Assembly: GCF_009729205.1 (NCBI RefSeq)
Contig: NZ_VTHB01000004.1
Coordinates: forward strand, 124,001-188,000
DNA length: 64,000 nt
Direction: 5' to 3'
DNA from: Mycobacteroides sp. CBMA 271
Lineage (GTDB): Bacteria > Actinomycetota > Actinomycetes > Mycobacteriales > Mycobacteriaceae
The notes beneath the pieces are model-generated. The model made no database searches, had not been told where the DNA came from, and was given only the letters and a program-made list of their open reading frames with translations. How positions within the stretch are numbered: the first letter of the stretch is position 1; each line of letters starts with the position of its first letter. The position numbers and the translations under genes are program-made. Below, piece by piece: positions 9,003-17,372 of this stretch.

Positions 9003-9971
9003 TCACAATAGATCTGCGTCGCTACGCGACAACACAATATCAATCTGTGCTACTCGCCGCTCCAAAAGCGATAGGTCACGAAGTCGACTCGGTGCGTCGA
9101 CGTCATTGGGCCACAGATGTCGCCAGGGCATCGAATTATTTGGTATCAGATAAACATGGAACCCGTGCTCAATAAAGGGCGATAACACATCGATCGGTCG
9201 CAATTTTGGATCGACCCACCATTGTGGGGAAATTTCTACTATAATTTCTGTGTAACTAGCTAACTTATCAAGTGAATTTCGCAAACCGGCAAGCACGCCA
9301 ACCTCCCCGCCTTCGACATCTATCTTAATCAGGCGTGCAGAGGCTAATTCTTCGTGAGTGACGAGTGCGCTGAGTGGCGCGGCCCGAACCTGCCCCTTTT
9401 CCTGCAAGCCTCGGAGGGTAGTTGTAGCGGTATGCCCTGTGTTATGGGCAGGACCAAAAAATAGCGGAAGGCTGTGCTCATGGTCGGACACCGCGCATGG
9501 AACTATGCGGGTATTTCCCAGGCCGTTCTTCACTAGAGTGTCCTTCAATGCAGCAATTGTAGGCGGAGCGGGCTCGATGGCTACTACGGTCCCGTTCGGC
9601 CCAACCGACGCGCTGGCTATCGAGGTTACGTATCCAACGTTCGCCCCGACGTCTATAAAGGTGTCGCCGGAACGCAGTCGATGACGAAGGAAGGCAGTAA
9701 GGTTGGGTTCCCATGTGCCGAATAAATATATGTATGTCTGAATGAGGTCGGGAAGCTGGCATTGTATGCGGATGCCCGCTTTAGTTATCCCCTCGACCGT
9801 CACTGGGCCGCGTAGGCGTTGTCGGATATACAACCAAGTAATTAATAGCGTAAACGGCGGCAGAAGAAGCAACGCCCGGATGGAGCGTTCAATTCTTCCG
9901 ATTCGCGTTCTGTGGGTAGACAATATTCCGAAATATACACGGCAAAATCGAAGGATTGGTGAGCTCTTCAT
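9003..9971 (-). CDS. FkbM-family SAM-dependent methyltransferase
   Basis: The FkbM fold transfers methyl groups, usually to a hydroxyl of a sugar or polyketide. The SAM-binding core is clear: GDTFIDVGANVGYVTSIAS (motif I), VVAIEPAPPT (acidic end of strand 2), then IKIDVEGGEVGVLAGL, the FkbM hallmark. An N-terminal hydrophobic stretch (ALLLLPPFTLLITWLYI) suggests membrane attachment. I chose the ATG at 9971, with a GAAAG-like site in front, giving 322 residues; the frame stays open to an ATG at 10055 that lacks a good ribosome site. The coding sequence is visibly AT-richer than the core genes, which suggests acquisition. Acceptor unknown; it may act with the nearby P450 or on a surface glycolipid (inference). 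Confidence 0.85.
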   Translation of the reverse strand: MKSSPILRFCRVYFGILSTHRTRIGRIERSIRALLLLPPFTLLITWLYIRQRLRGPVTVEGITKAGIRIQCQLPDLIQTYIYLFGTWEPNLTAFLRHRLRSGDTFIDVGANVGYVTSIASASVGPNGTVVAIEPAPPTIAALKDTLVKNGLGNTRIVPCAVSDHEHSLPLFFGPAHNTGHTATTTLRGLQEKGQVRAAPLSALVTHEELASARLIKIDVEGGEVGVLAGLRNSLDKLASYTEIIVEISPQWWVDPKLRPIDVLSPFIEHGFHVYLIPNNSMPWRHLWPNDVDAPSRLRDLSLLERRVAQIDIVLSRSDADLL

Positions 9972-10083
9972 AGACACTTTCTTCACATTAATGGAAGTAA
10001 TACTGCTGCAACGCAGCTGGCGCGACTCGGCGAAATTTTCCGGTTGGCAATCCATGGCGAGAGCAATCGCTCGAAGCTGACTG

Positions 10084-10170
10084 TCAATCTCGCCACAACC
10101 ATAGTATCCATACCCACAAAACCGTTGTGATTGCAGCGCAAATTACCATGATCACGGCGAACAACTTCAT
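10084..10170 (-). CDS. 28-residue predicted membrane peptide
   Basis: Very short ORF with a textbook start: CAGGAG then TTTCT then ATG at 10170 (AGGAG, 5-base spacing). The peptide begins MKLFAVIMVICAAITTVL and ends WILWLWRD: one uninterrupted hydrophobic segment with four Trp residues near the C-terminal end and a charged RD terminus. It would span the membrane once. It lies just upstream of the FkbM gene on the same strand and downstream of the MFS gene. No function is recognised. The strong ribosome site and clean transmembrane pattern argue for translation; conservation is untested. Confidence 0.55.
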   Translation of the reverse strand: MKLFAVIMVICAAITTVLWVWILWLWRD

Positions 10171-10232
10171 AGAAACTCCTGAACACTAACTGTGCTTGCG
10201 ATTAGGGCTGGAATTATGTGGATTTCTGAAGC

Positions 10233-11693
10233 TCATGTGACGGCTTCGAGGTCGGTGCCCACGGTCTCGGGCAGAGTCAGTGCGGTGCCAGCGCTGACGA
10301 GGAGTGCAACGATGGTGGCAGCTGTGAACAGGTGCGGGTGGTGGTGGGCCGTCAACCAGGTTTCTACATACGGTGCAGTGCCACCGAATAATGCAACCGT
10401 GATCGCGTACGGAAGTGCCATGCCTCTAACGCGGATATGTGTGGGAAAGAGTTCGGCGAACAGTGCTGGGGCGATGGCAAGTGTGGCACTTTGTAGCACG
10501 AGGATTACCGACATTGCGACGAACAATTGCCAGGCACTGCTACGTAGCAGCAGTTCCATTGGCGCCACTGCTGCGGCACATCCTAGAGCCCCAATCAGCA
10601 GGTTGGGCTTGCGACCGTACCGGTCAGAGAGCGTTGCCCATGCCGGTAGTGAGGCGACCGAAAGGAGGTATGCACCTACTGCGGCCCATAAGGCCGCTGT
10701 TGGGTTGACTCCTAGAATCGTGGTTGCGTACGCGGGTGCGGCAGCTCCCCAGCTGTAAGCGACTATTGCTGGACCGGCGACCAAACCGCATATCTGTAGT
10801 GCTCGTTGCCGATACAGGCCCCACGGGGTTCGGTGTGCGTCTCTTGACCTAACGACGCTTGCTGAACTCGGAGGTTCTTGAAGTGTCATGCGCTGCGCTA
10901 GCGCAGCCAAGCCGGCGATGCCGCCGACCGCGAAGGGCACTCGCCATCCCCACTCCGACATTGCCTCCGCGCCGAGGAACCAGCTCAGTGATGCGGGTAG
11001 TGCTAGGCCGCAGATGACGCCTATCTGACCTGATAAATAAATCATGCTTGACCAAAGCCCGCGGCGTCCTCGCGGTGCGATCTCTGCAACGTAGGTTTGG
11101 GCGGTCGGAAGCTCTCCACCTTCCCCAAGCCCCTGCAGGAGTCGCAGACAGAGCAGTAGAACCCCGGACAAGTCGCCTATCGACTGATAGGTGGGCAATA
11201 GCGCTACACCGATACTTCCCGCGGCCACGCAGGCGATAGACAGCGCCAGCGCGATGACGCGGCCACGCCGATCGGCTAAATGGGCGAGCAGCGCTGCCCC
11301 CAAGGGTCGTGCCACAAAACCAACAGCGAATACTGCAAACGTAGCAAGAATGGCCGAAAGCGGTGACGAGTGAGCGAAGATCTGCTCCGAAAAGAAGGGT
11401 GCGGTGGAAACGAACACCACCCATCCAAACCACTCTAGGGCGTTGCCGCTACCCAAAATCACCATATCCCTCGCCGAAGTCTGGCTACCAGAAATTGGTG
11501 TCAAGTCGCGATCGTCAGCATTATTGCCAACGATCGACCCATTCTGGCTTGCCTCCGGTGTGATGGTGGATTCTGGCGTAAGCGCGGTGCCGGCTATATG
11601 TAGTTCGTCGTCGTGTGAAGGAGGTCTGTCACTACTTCCTCTGGCAGTATTTTTCCGCATGCCGAGAGGCAGAAGCGACATGAATGAAATCAT
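10233..11693 (-). CDS. MFS transporter, metabolite:H+ symporter (ProP/KgtP/ShiA-like) type
   Basis: 486 residues; twelve hydrophobic segments can be traced. The family loop between TM2 and TM3 is present (ARPLGAALLAHLADRRGRV) and repeats in the second half (LSDRYGRKPNLLIGAL). The RLLQGLGEGGELP segment in TM4 is typical of the MHS subfamily, which carries organic acids, osmolytes or shikimate with protons. An unusually long hydrophilic N-terminus (about residues 12-72) precedes TM1. The ATG at 11693 has GAGGG 6 bases upstream. Probable importer or exporter of a carboxylic or aromatic metabolite; it sits in the accessory island with the FkbM and P450 genes. Confidence 0.85.
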   Translation of the reverse strand: MISFMSLLPLGMRKNTARGSSDRPPSHDDELHIAGTALTPESTITPEASQNGSIVGNNADDRDLTPISGSQTSARDMVILGSGNALEWFGWVVFVSTAPFFSEQIFAHSSPLSAILATFAVFAVGFVARPLGAALLAHLADRRGRVIALALSIACVAAGSIGVALLPTYQSIGDLSGVLLLCLRLLQGLGEGGELPTAQTYVAEIAPRGRRGLWSSMIYLSGQIGVICGLALPASLSWFLGAEAMSEWGWRVPFAVGGIAGLAALAQRMTLQEPPSSASVVRSRDAHRTPWGLYRQRALQICGLVAGPAIVAYSWGAAAPAYATTILGVNPTAALWAAVGAYLLSVASLPAWATLSDRYGRKPNLLIGALGCAAAVAPMELLLRSSAWQLFVAMSVILVLQSATLAIAPALFAELFPTHIRVRGMALPYAITVALFGGTAPYVETWLTAHHHPHLFTAATIVALLVSAGTALTLPETVGTDLEAVT

Positions 11694-11797
11694 TGCGAAC
11701 CCTCACTTTGAACTATCGTGTAGCAGATTCGTACGAATGCCGCAAATACTGTGGGCTGTTTTTACTTGCAGTGCATAGCGGGCTTCCGCGGACTGGA

Positions 11798-12283
11798 TCA
11801 ATCTGTCTTCCGCAAGAGAATTGTTGGCAGTACATGTGTGATTTGTGCCGACACCGGTACGCCCACAATGGGCGGGTGTACGCCGAGCGATTCCTCGTCC
11901 TCTTCTGCGGGGTACGCCGAGCATTGTGACGTTTCTTCTGTTGGCTGATGGTCCCTGCTGGGATCTGCATCTTGTGACACCTCAGGGCGATACCGCATCG
12001 CATTGATAGCGCTGAGAGTGCGCCCCAGGGGGACGGTAAGCATGCGTGCTGGCAAAGATCGGTCTCGGGCCAGTGCGATCTCATCCTCAGTCCATGAGCG
12101 GGCGCTCGAATGTCGAGGTTTCCACGTCCGCCAGCGATTGTTCCAGGCTGCGTCGGCTGCCTCGTTGATTGGCTGCCAGTATTGACGCTGTTCTTCGGCT
12201 ATCTTTTCGACACGCCTCGTCTCTTCCTCGAAGCATGTAGCGCAGCGGCAGCCAGACTGGAATCCTGCCAGCCCATGTTTCAT
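11798..12283 (-). CDS. Phage/island-type DNA-binding protein with HG..GCRC..C motif and Myb/SANT-like helix-turn-helix
   Basis: 161 residues. The start begins MKHGLAGFQSGCRCATCFEE, the HG-x-GCRC-x2-C pattern common in small actinophage and island proteins, where Cys and His may bind zinc. After a helical, charged middle comes W-T-x-D-E-I-A-L-A-R...LGRTLSAINAMRYR (about 80-115), the recurring SANT-like helix pair that ends many such phage proteins. The C-terminal tail is acidic and disordered. The ATG at 12283 has AAGGA 6 bases before it and is preferred over the long frame open to 12436. Suggests phage or mobile-element ancestry for this stretch. Exact role unknown. Confidence 0.65.
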   Translation of the reverse strand: MKHGLAGFQSGCRCATCFEEETRRVEKIAEEQRQYWQPINEAADAAWNNRWRTWKPRHSSARSWTEDEIALARDRSLPARMLTVPLGRTLSAINAMRYRPEVSQDADPSRDHQPTEETSQCSAYPAEEDEESLGVHPPIVGVPVSAQITHVLPTILLRKTD

Positions 12284-12666
12284 CGGCCGTCCTTTCGGTT
12301 GCTTCGCCTGATATCGGTAGATGGCAATCGCGCGCCTGGGTTCTAGATCTAAGGGGGAATCAGGAATCTGCGTATTTACTGACAACAACCTTCCGATTTC
12401 CTGGCAAACCGATAGAATCGACCGCGAAGGTTGCATTCCGTTTCGTGCATGTTTTGCGATTGCAGGGCATGACAGCCATTTGAGGCTTGAATACGACGGT
12501 TGTCCAATATGATCCGCTCGGCTGATCCATAGGCTCGGGGCAATCGTGCGAGTGTTCTCGCTAGATAAATGTTGTATCTGTGCGATCTAAGTCACACGAA
12601 AGATTCGATCTGGGTGAGATCACATACGTGTCGAGCGCTATCGAAATACGTCGGCATACTTGTGAG
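12284..12666. other. Divergent intergenic region
   Basis: About 380 bases between the divergent phage-type gene and lysR. It is AT-rich and carries the inverted repeat described at 12563-12579; no further gene is supported. Confidence 0.45.
12563..12579. promoter_or_regulatory. Candidate LysR-type binding site
   Basis: AGATAAATGTTGTATCT: 5-bp arms AGATA/TATCT around 7 bases, containing an ATA-N7-TAT core in the T-N11-A style of LysR regulators. It lies about 90 bases upstream of the lysR start in the divergent region, the usual place for autoregulation. Confidence 0.45.
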
Positions 12667-13665
12667 GTGAAACCGGTTGAGCTGAGCCCTCGTCTTCTGC
12701 AGCAGTTCTGCGTGCTTGCCGAAGAGAAGCACTTTGGGCGGGCCGCTGACCGTCTTCTTATCAGTCAGCCGTCTTTGAGTCAGGCAATCGGCAGGCTTGA
12801 GCAATGCCTGGGCATCATGTTGTTGAGCAGAACCTCGCGCACAGTGGAGTTGACCGCCGCGGGCAAGGCATTCGCCATCGATATAGAAGGTGTCCTGGAG
12901 GCGCAGCACGCGGCAGTGGCGCGTGCGCGCCGCGTGGCCAATGGCGAGGAAGGTGAGCTCCGGTTAGGAACTACAGGCTTCATTGCGTACACACTTGCTC
13001 CTGCACTTTTGCGACGATGTCATGAGGATCTGCCGCACTTGCAGATGCAGCTGCAAGACTGCAGATCCGACGAAATGATCGAGAGAGTCAAGTCCGGACA
13101 CGTCGATGTGGCGGTTCTGTATGGGCCGCTGGATGATTCGGCGGGACTGTCAGTTTCGGTCGTGACCACTGAGCCAATGATGGTGGCGCTGCCCTCGGGT
13201 CACCGGCTTGCGCACGCGCCGGCCATTGCGCTTGGTGACCTCGAAACCGATCGGTTCGCGCTCCCGTGGCAGGAGCAGGCGAACCTGGCGCGAGAGTATG
13301 TCTCCATCTGCCAGGCTGCGGGTTTCATTCCACGTCAGACGGCGAGCGCCAGCACCGTCACGGGACTGCTAGCGCATGTCGCCTCGGGGTCATGCGTGTC
13401 GCTCGTTCCATACCGAATGCGGTACTTCACACCGCCTGGCGTCGTACTCGCACCGGTGGTGGCGAACACAACATGTTCAGGTGCGGCAGGTCCCTTGCAC
13501 AGTATCCAAGTGAAAATGCTGGCTGTCACTCGCGCCGATCATCGGGACCTTACGATCGGCATGGTCTTGCGCTTCCTGCAGGACCCGACGGTCCATGCCC
13601 CGCCCTTAACGGTCTCCGAAATCCACGCACAGGCCGCTTGGCTTGACCGTCAACACAGCAGTTGA
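12667..13665 (+). CDS. LysR-family transcriptional regulator
   Basis: 332 residues with the standard two-part build: N-terminal winged helix (about 5-65: LLQQFCVLAEEKHFGRAADRL, SQPSLSQAIGRLEQCLG, LLSRTSRTVELTAAG) and a LysR substrate-binding domain (about 95-300). I use the GTG at 12667, which gives an N-terminus matching family length. A CATACT hexamer 6 bases before it would fit leaderless transcription, though its first base is not the usual T. The frame stays open to a GTG at 12580. It converges on the P450 gene and may control it or the MFS/FkbM genes (inference). Confidence 0.85.
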   Translation: MKPVELSPRLLQQFCVLAEEKHFGRAADRLLISQPSLSQAIGRLEQCLGIMLLSRTSRTVELTAAGKAFAIDIEGVLEAQHAAVARARRVANGEEGELRLGTTGFIAYTLAPALLRRCHEDLPHLQMQLQDCRSDEMIERVKSGHVDVAVLYGPLDDSAGLSVSVVTTEPMMVALPSGHRLAHAPAIALGDLETDRFALPWQEQANLAREYVSICQAAGFIPRQTASASTVTGLLAHVASGSCVSLVPYRMRYFTPPGVVLAPVVANTTCSGAAGPLHSIQVKMLAVTRADHRDLTIGMVLRFLQDPTVHAPPLTVSEIHAQAAWLDRQHSS

Positions 13666-13754
13666 TCGGTCGTCGTGTGTCGTGCGACGAATTTCTGCAG
13701 CCGTGTCGCACACGCTACCCTGAGCAAAGTGCGGCTTCGCTATTCGCGGGGCCT

Positions 13755-15056
13755 TCATCTATCTATCTGTGGGAGCGGAGGGTTGCATCCATGCAGCGTG
13801 ATTGGCAGCCTGAGATAGCCGTGAACTTGTAGGCTGCGCCGCCATTTCAGGGCGGCGGGATCGACCGCGAGGGTGAAGTTGGGGAAGGCCGCCACCAATG
13901 CGCGAATAGCAATGGTTGACTCCAAACGTGCTAGGGGTGCGCCCACACAATGATGGATTCCATGCCCAAATCCTAAATGTGTCAACCCATTTCGTTCTAT
14001 TTTAAAGCGGTTGGCTTCAGGGAAAGCTGCGGGGTCACGATTGGCTGCGGCGAGCGAAACGAGCAGAAACTCTCCGGTGCCGATCGTGGTGCCTGCGACG
14101 GTGATTGGGCTTGTGGTGTGCCGCAACGTTGTTGTGTGCCCGGGGCCGTCGTGTCGCAGCACCTCCTCAATAAGAGATTCGGTGCCGGCAGGCTTAGCAT
14201 TTATCTGCCGCCGCAGCGCAGGATTGGAAGCTAGTGCGTGCGCAGCATTGGCAATCAGGTGCACAGTGGTGTCGTATCCGGCAATCAGCATGAGTGCGAC
14301 GTGATAGATCAGCTCCGCGTCGGTAAGGCCCTGCTGATCGAATTGTGCGGCGATCAGTGTGTCCAGAAAATCGACTGCGCGCCTTGTTTCGTCTCCCTCG
14401 CCGGGGTGCTCATCGCTTCGCCGGATGGCCACCAGATCGGATAAATAGTTCCCCAATTCTATGAGGGCTAATTGTCCGGACATGCCATCAGCGAATGCAC
14501 TTTCATCCATGATCGTCAGGACCAGAGAGTCGAACTGATCTCGGTCGGCAACGGGTACGCCTAGCAGTCGAGAGATCACCATCATCGGCAAAGGTGCTGC
14601 GTACCTTGCTATTAGGTTTATGCTAGCCGCGCTAGCGCTGACGATCAGACCCTGGACAAGTTCCGCTGCAACTTGCTTGATGATGGGTTGCATTCGGGCG
14701 CTCGCTACCGGGGTGAACATTGTGGCTACCATGGAACGCAATCGTGTGTGATCCGGCGGATCACTATTGAGCAGGCTGATCAGCCAGGGTTTGTGTCCAG
14801 AACCTGATTGCCAATCCTTGCCGATCCCCTGTGTCAGGGCTGCGCGGCAGGCTGATTGCGCATCCCGGCTCAGTCGTGGATCGGAGAGTATCTCCTTGCC
14901 GAGGGCATGGTCGATGACGAGCCAGGCTAGCAGTCCATTGGGTAACTTGATGCGATGCAAGGACACATCTTCTTGCCGTAGTCGGTCATACAGCCGCCAG
15001 GGATTGTCAAAGAAGGTTTCATCGAGAAGTAAGATTTGATGTCCAGGCTGGATCAT
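13755..15056 (-). CDS. Cytochrome P450
   Basis: Haem monooxygenase of the soluble bacterial CYP105/107 style, 433 residues. Haem-binding loop FGHGIHHCVGAPLARLE with Cys370 as axial ligand; I-helix LIAGYDTTVHL, where Asp replaces the usual Glu/Asp-Thr pair as A-G-Y-D-T-T; K-helix ExxR in IEEVLRHDGP. Such enzymes hydroxylate macrolides, terpenes or fatty acids. No ferredoxin or reductase gene is adjacent, so it would borrow partners. The ATG at 15056 has GAAAG 7 bases upstream. The final gene of the tRNA-Asn-linked accessory region; substrate unknown. Confidence 0.92.
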   Translation of the reverse strand: MIQPGHQILLLDETFFDNPWRLYDRLRQEDVSLHRIKLPNGLLAWLVIDHALGKEILSDPRLSRDAQSACRAALTQGIGKDWQSGSGHKPWLISLLNSDPPDHTRLRSMVATMFTPVASARMQPIIKQVAAELVQGLIVSASAASINLIARYAAPLPMMVISRLLGVPVADRDQFDSLVLTIMDESAFADGMSGQLALIELGNYLSDLVAIRRSDEHPGEGDETRRAVDFLDTLIAAQFDQQGLTDAELIYHVALMLIAGYDTTVHLIANAAHALASNPALRRQINAKPAGTESLIEEVLRHDGPGHTTTLRHTTSPITVAGTTIGTGEFLLVSLAAANRDPAAFPEANRFKIERNGLTHLGFGHGIHHCVGAPLARLESTIAIRALVAAFPNFTLAVDPAALKWRRSLQVHGYLRLPITLHGCNPPLPQIDR

Positions 15057-15534
15057 GTCGGTCTTTCTCTGCGCTGATTCTTGCTGGTTTAGGGGGGCAG
15101 GCCATGTGCATCAACCCCTGGTTGGCATCAGAGCTGGATTTCTAGCTGCAATTCTTAAGATGCATTGTCGCCTTTGGCAATTGATCGAAAGCACCTGAAG
15201 GGCACACGCTGTGTGCTTCATTGAGTGCGCGGCGGAAGAAAGTCTTCGGATTCAGATATGACGCTGGGTTCTATTGGGACCATTCGCTCCGAATCGTTCT
15301 AACAGGGTGGCGCGGAAGAGTGGTACTTGTCGGCGTCGTTGGGTGGTTCGAGCTGAAGCTGGCAATGGCGTACATCCATCTCATGGCCAAAGTGCCAGTA
15401 GAGTCCAATATCAGTTACTCGGCTGATCAATAGGTTGAATGCAATAGCGCCAGCTCCTCTTGACGCACTTTGCGCTGTGCTGTGACGAATCACATTCAGT
15501 GCCAAGGCCTCTGAACCAGGACTATCCTGGAGGC
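15057..15534. other. Intergenic region at right edge of accessory island
   Basis: About 480 bases without a convincing gene. It contains a hairpin GCACAC-GCT-GTGTGC at 15202-15216. An open frame at 15221-15433 lacks a ribosome site and a recognisable product. The promoter for P450 should lie at the left end and that for the secreted protein at the right end. Confidence 0.4.
15523..15528 (+). promoter_or_regulatory. -10 element for leaderless secreted-protein gene
   Basis: TATCCT followed by 6 bases and the ATG at 15535. A GGAGG directly abutting the ATG is too close to act as a ribosome site, which favours leaderless translation. Confidence 0.45.
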
Positions 15535-15801
15535 ATGAAGCGACCACGACGAGTGGCGCGAACTCTCTGCTCGGCGATCATTGCCGGAGCTCTGGCTTCA
15601 GCGCCAATGATCTTGCCCAATCCGCAAGTGGGCGCAGCGCAGGCGAGCGTCTGCGCCGCGGCCGGCTTCACCACCAAGTGTGAGGGCGTGCCGAGCCTGC
15701 CGGGATACGGCTACGGGTACTACCCGCCGGGTATGTACGGGGGAATGCCGGGATACCCGACCCAAGCGGGAGCGGGCATCCCGGTGCGAACTAACCCTTG
15801 A
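15535..15801 (+). CDS. Small secreted Gly/Pro/Tyr-rich protein
   Basis: 88 residues: a signal peptide (basic KRPRR start, hydrophobic core, cleavage near AQA/ASV around residue 37), then a short mature part with two Cys residues (a likely disulphide) and a tail rich in Gly, Tyr and Pro (GYGYGYYPPGMYGGMPGYP). Resembles small mycobacterial exported proteins of unknown function. The 3' end overlaps the convergent lipoprotein gene by 11 bases. Confidence 0.65.
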   Translation: MKRPRRVARTLCSAIIAGALASAPMILPNPQVGAAQASVCAAAGFTTKCEGVPSLPGYGYGYYPPGMYGGMPGYPTQAGAGIPVRTNP

Positions 15802-16516
15802 CGGCGTTGACTGCCTTCACGAAGACATCGGTCAGGTCGTTGTTGTCCACTTCGCCCATGCTCGACACCGTCACGGCGTGGTGGTCGTCCAGCTGCGCCG
15901 AGTAGGTCGTCTGCTGCATCGTCTGCTCCATACCGGGAGCGCTGATCTTGAGCGTCGTTGACGTCCCCGTCGTCTTCACACCCTCAATGGCGGGTGCTTC
16001 GATCTTCTCGCCGGTGCCCTCGGCCATTCCCGCGATAGACACGGTGAACTTGTCGCACTGCCCGTTGCTGGTGTCCTCGGGAATCGCGTTGGCTGTCTCG
16101 ATTGCCGCCGTGACGATCATCGTCTTGGCCGTCGGGTTGGCGGGATCGGTGGGCTTGGCGCCAGTGACGCCCTTCATCGATGTGCCGGTGACCTTGGGCA
16201 TCGAGCCCATCATCTTGTCGGCGCACTCCTTGGGTTGGAAGGTGGCCTGATCGAAGATGCCCTTCATCTGATCGAGTTCCTGCTGGCTCACCGTCGCCCT
16301 CGGCTGCACCTGTGTGGTGTACCCGGACGGGAACTGGTCCTTGATCGCGTCGATCTTGTCGATGTCGATTCCGCTGGCAGCAGCCGCCGCCGTGCTGGCG
16401 GCACTGCTGCTCGCCGAGGAGCCGGAGGACTCTTCCTTCTTGTCATTGTTTGAACACGCCAGCATCAGTCCGCCGGACACCAGGACGGTGCCGAGCGCGG
16501 CCAGTGAACGATTCAT
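15791..16516 (-). CDS. Lipoprotein, DUF5642-like
   Basis: 241 residues with a lipoprotein signal: hydrophobic N-terminus then LMLAC at residues 17-21, Cys21 being the acylation site. A Ser/Ala-rich linker (about 28-50) leads to a soluble domain with two further Cys (in KECADKM and NGQCDKF) that may pair. The domain looks like the DUF5642 mycobacterial lipoprotein family; I am only moderately sure. The ATG at 16516 has GAGGGG about 9 bases upstream. Envelope-located, role unknown. Divergent from the VIT1-like gene. Confidence 0.75.
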   Translation of the reverse strand: MNRSLAALGTVLVSGGLMLACSNNDKKEESSGSSASSSAASTAAAAASGIDIDKIDAIKDQFPSGYTTQVQPRATVSQQELDQMKGIFDQATFQPKECADKMMGSMPKVTGTSMKGVTGAKPTDPANPTAKTMIVTAAIETANAIPEDTSNGQCDKFTVSIAGMAEGTGEKIEAPAIEGVKTTGTSTTLKISAPGMEQTMQQTTYSAQLDDHHAVTVSSMGEVDNNDLTDVFVKAVNAVKG

Positions 16517-16562
16517 TTCGGTAATACCCCTCTTGAGCGGTGCGATTGCAAAGGCCTGGCAG

Positions 16563-16568
16563 TAGATT
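16563..16568 (+). promoter_or_regulatory. -10 element before VIT1-like gene
   Basis: TAGATT lies 8 bases before the GTG at 16577, so the transcript would have no or almost no leader. Confidence 0.4.
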
Positions 16569-16576
16569 CAAACATC

Positions 16577-17308
16577 GTGGCACTCGACGGCTCTACGGGA
16601 TCTGCCGAACTACCGCATGAATTTGACCATACGCACCCGGACGTGTCCGGGGGATGGCTGCGTGCGGCCACGTTCGGCGCAATGGACGGCCTGGTGACCA
16701 ACACGGCTCTGGTCGCCGGTGTGGGCGCCTCCGGGCTCAACACCCAGGCGATCGTGCTGACCGGCGCCGCCAGTCTGGTGGCGGGTGCGTTCTCGATGGC
16801 GCTGGGCGAGTTCACGTCCGTGTCGACATCCAACTCGCAGATCGAGCACGAAGCGAGTGTGGAACGTCGCGCCATCCAGCTCCACCCCGACGCCGAGAAG
16901 CGGGAGCTGATGGCCATGCTCGGCGATATCGGGCTCTCGCCGCAGACGGCGGCCGCTGCCGTTGAGGAGATCCACCAGGACGAGAACACCGCGGTGACGA
17001 TTCACCTCACCCGCGAGCTGGGCATCAACCCCAACGACACTCCGTCGCCGTGGGTGGCTGCCATCTCCTCGTTCCTGACGTTCTCGGTGGGTGCGGTGGT
17101 GCCGCTGATCCCGTTCCTGCTGGGATTCGCGTCACTTCTGGCCGGGCTGATCTGCGGTGGGGTGGGTCTGCTGATCGCGGGATGGATCGCGGGGCGCTAC
17201 ACGGCACGCGCTCCGTGGCGCAGTGCCTTGCGCCAGTTGGCTTTTGGTGCCATCGCTATCGGGGCCACCTATGTGATAGGGCATCTGATTGGCGTCGCGG
17301 TGAATTAG
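16577..17308 (+). CDS. VIT1/CCC1-family iron/manganese transporter
   Basis: 243 residues. Family marks: the TM1 segment GAMDGLVTNTALVAGV (the D-G-x-x-T/S-N motif), TM2 SLVAGAFSMALGEFTSVSTS with the conserved Glu, a cytoplasmic Glu/His-rich helical loop (about 95-150, QIEHEASVERR, EEIHQDEN) thought to bind metal in this family, and three more TM helices. VIT1/CCC1 proteins move Fe2+ or Mn2+ out of the cytosol. Here the likely role is metal efflux across the inner membrane. GTG start with a -10 element close by; next gene begins 64 bases on. Confidence 0.88.
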   Translation: MALDGSTGSAELPHEFDHTHPDVSGGWLRAATFGAMDGLVTNTALVAGVGASGLNTQAIVLTGAASLVAGAFSMALGEFTSVSTSNSQIEHEASVERRAIQLHPDAEKRELMAMLGDIGLSPQTAAAAVEEIHQDENTAVTIHLTRELGINPNDTPSPWVAAISSFLTFSVGAVVPLIPFLLGFASLLAGLICGGVGLLIAGWIAGRYTARAPWRSALRQLAFGAIAIGATYVIGHLIGVAVN

Positions 17309-17372
17309 TGCGCCGCAGCGCGAACCTGAGAATGTGCTGAGTGCCAACATGCTGGCTGGCAGAATTGTTTAA

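Noticed and set aside
9983..10186. 67-codon frame over the start of the FkbM gene
   Set aside because: It has no ribosome site and a mixed polar composition; the 28-residue frame at 10084-10170 has a strong site.
15344..15352. TGGTTCGAG resembling the tRNA-Asn T-loop as a possible right attachment site
   Set aside because: Only nine bases match in a row, and the following tRNA 3' end (GCGGGGGA) is not repeated. Too weak.
15221..15433. 70-codon open frame in the island's right edge
   Set aside because: No ribosome site, GTG start, no recognisable sequence pattern.
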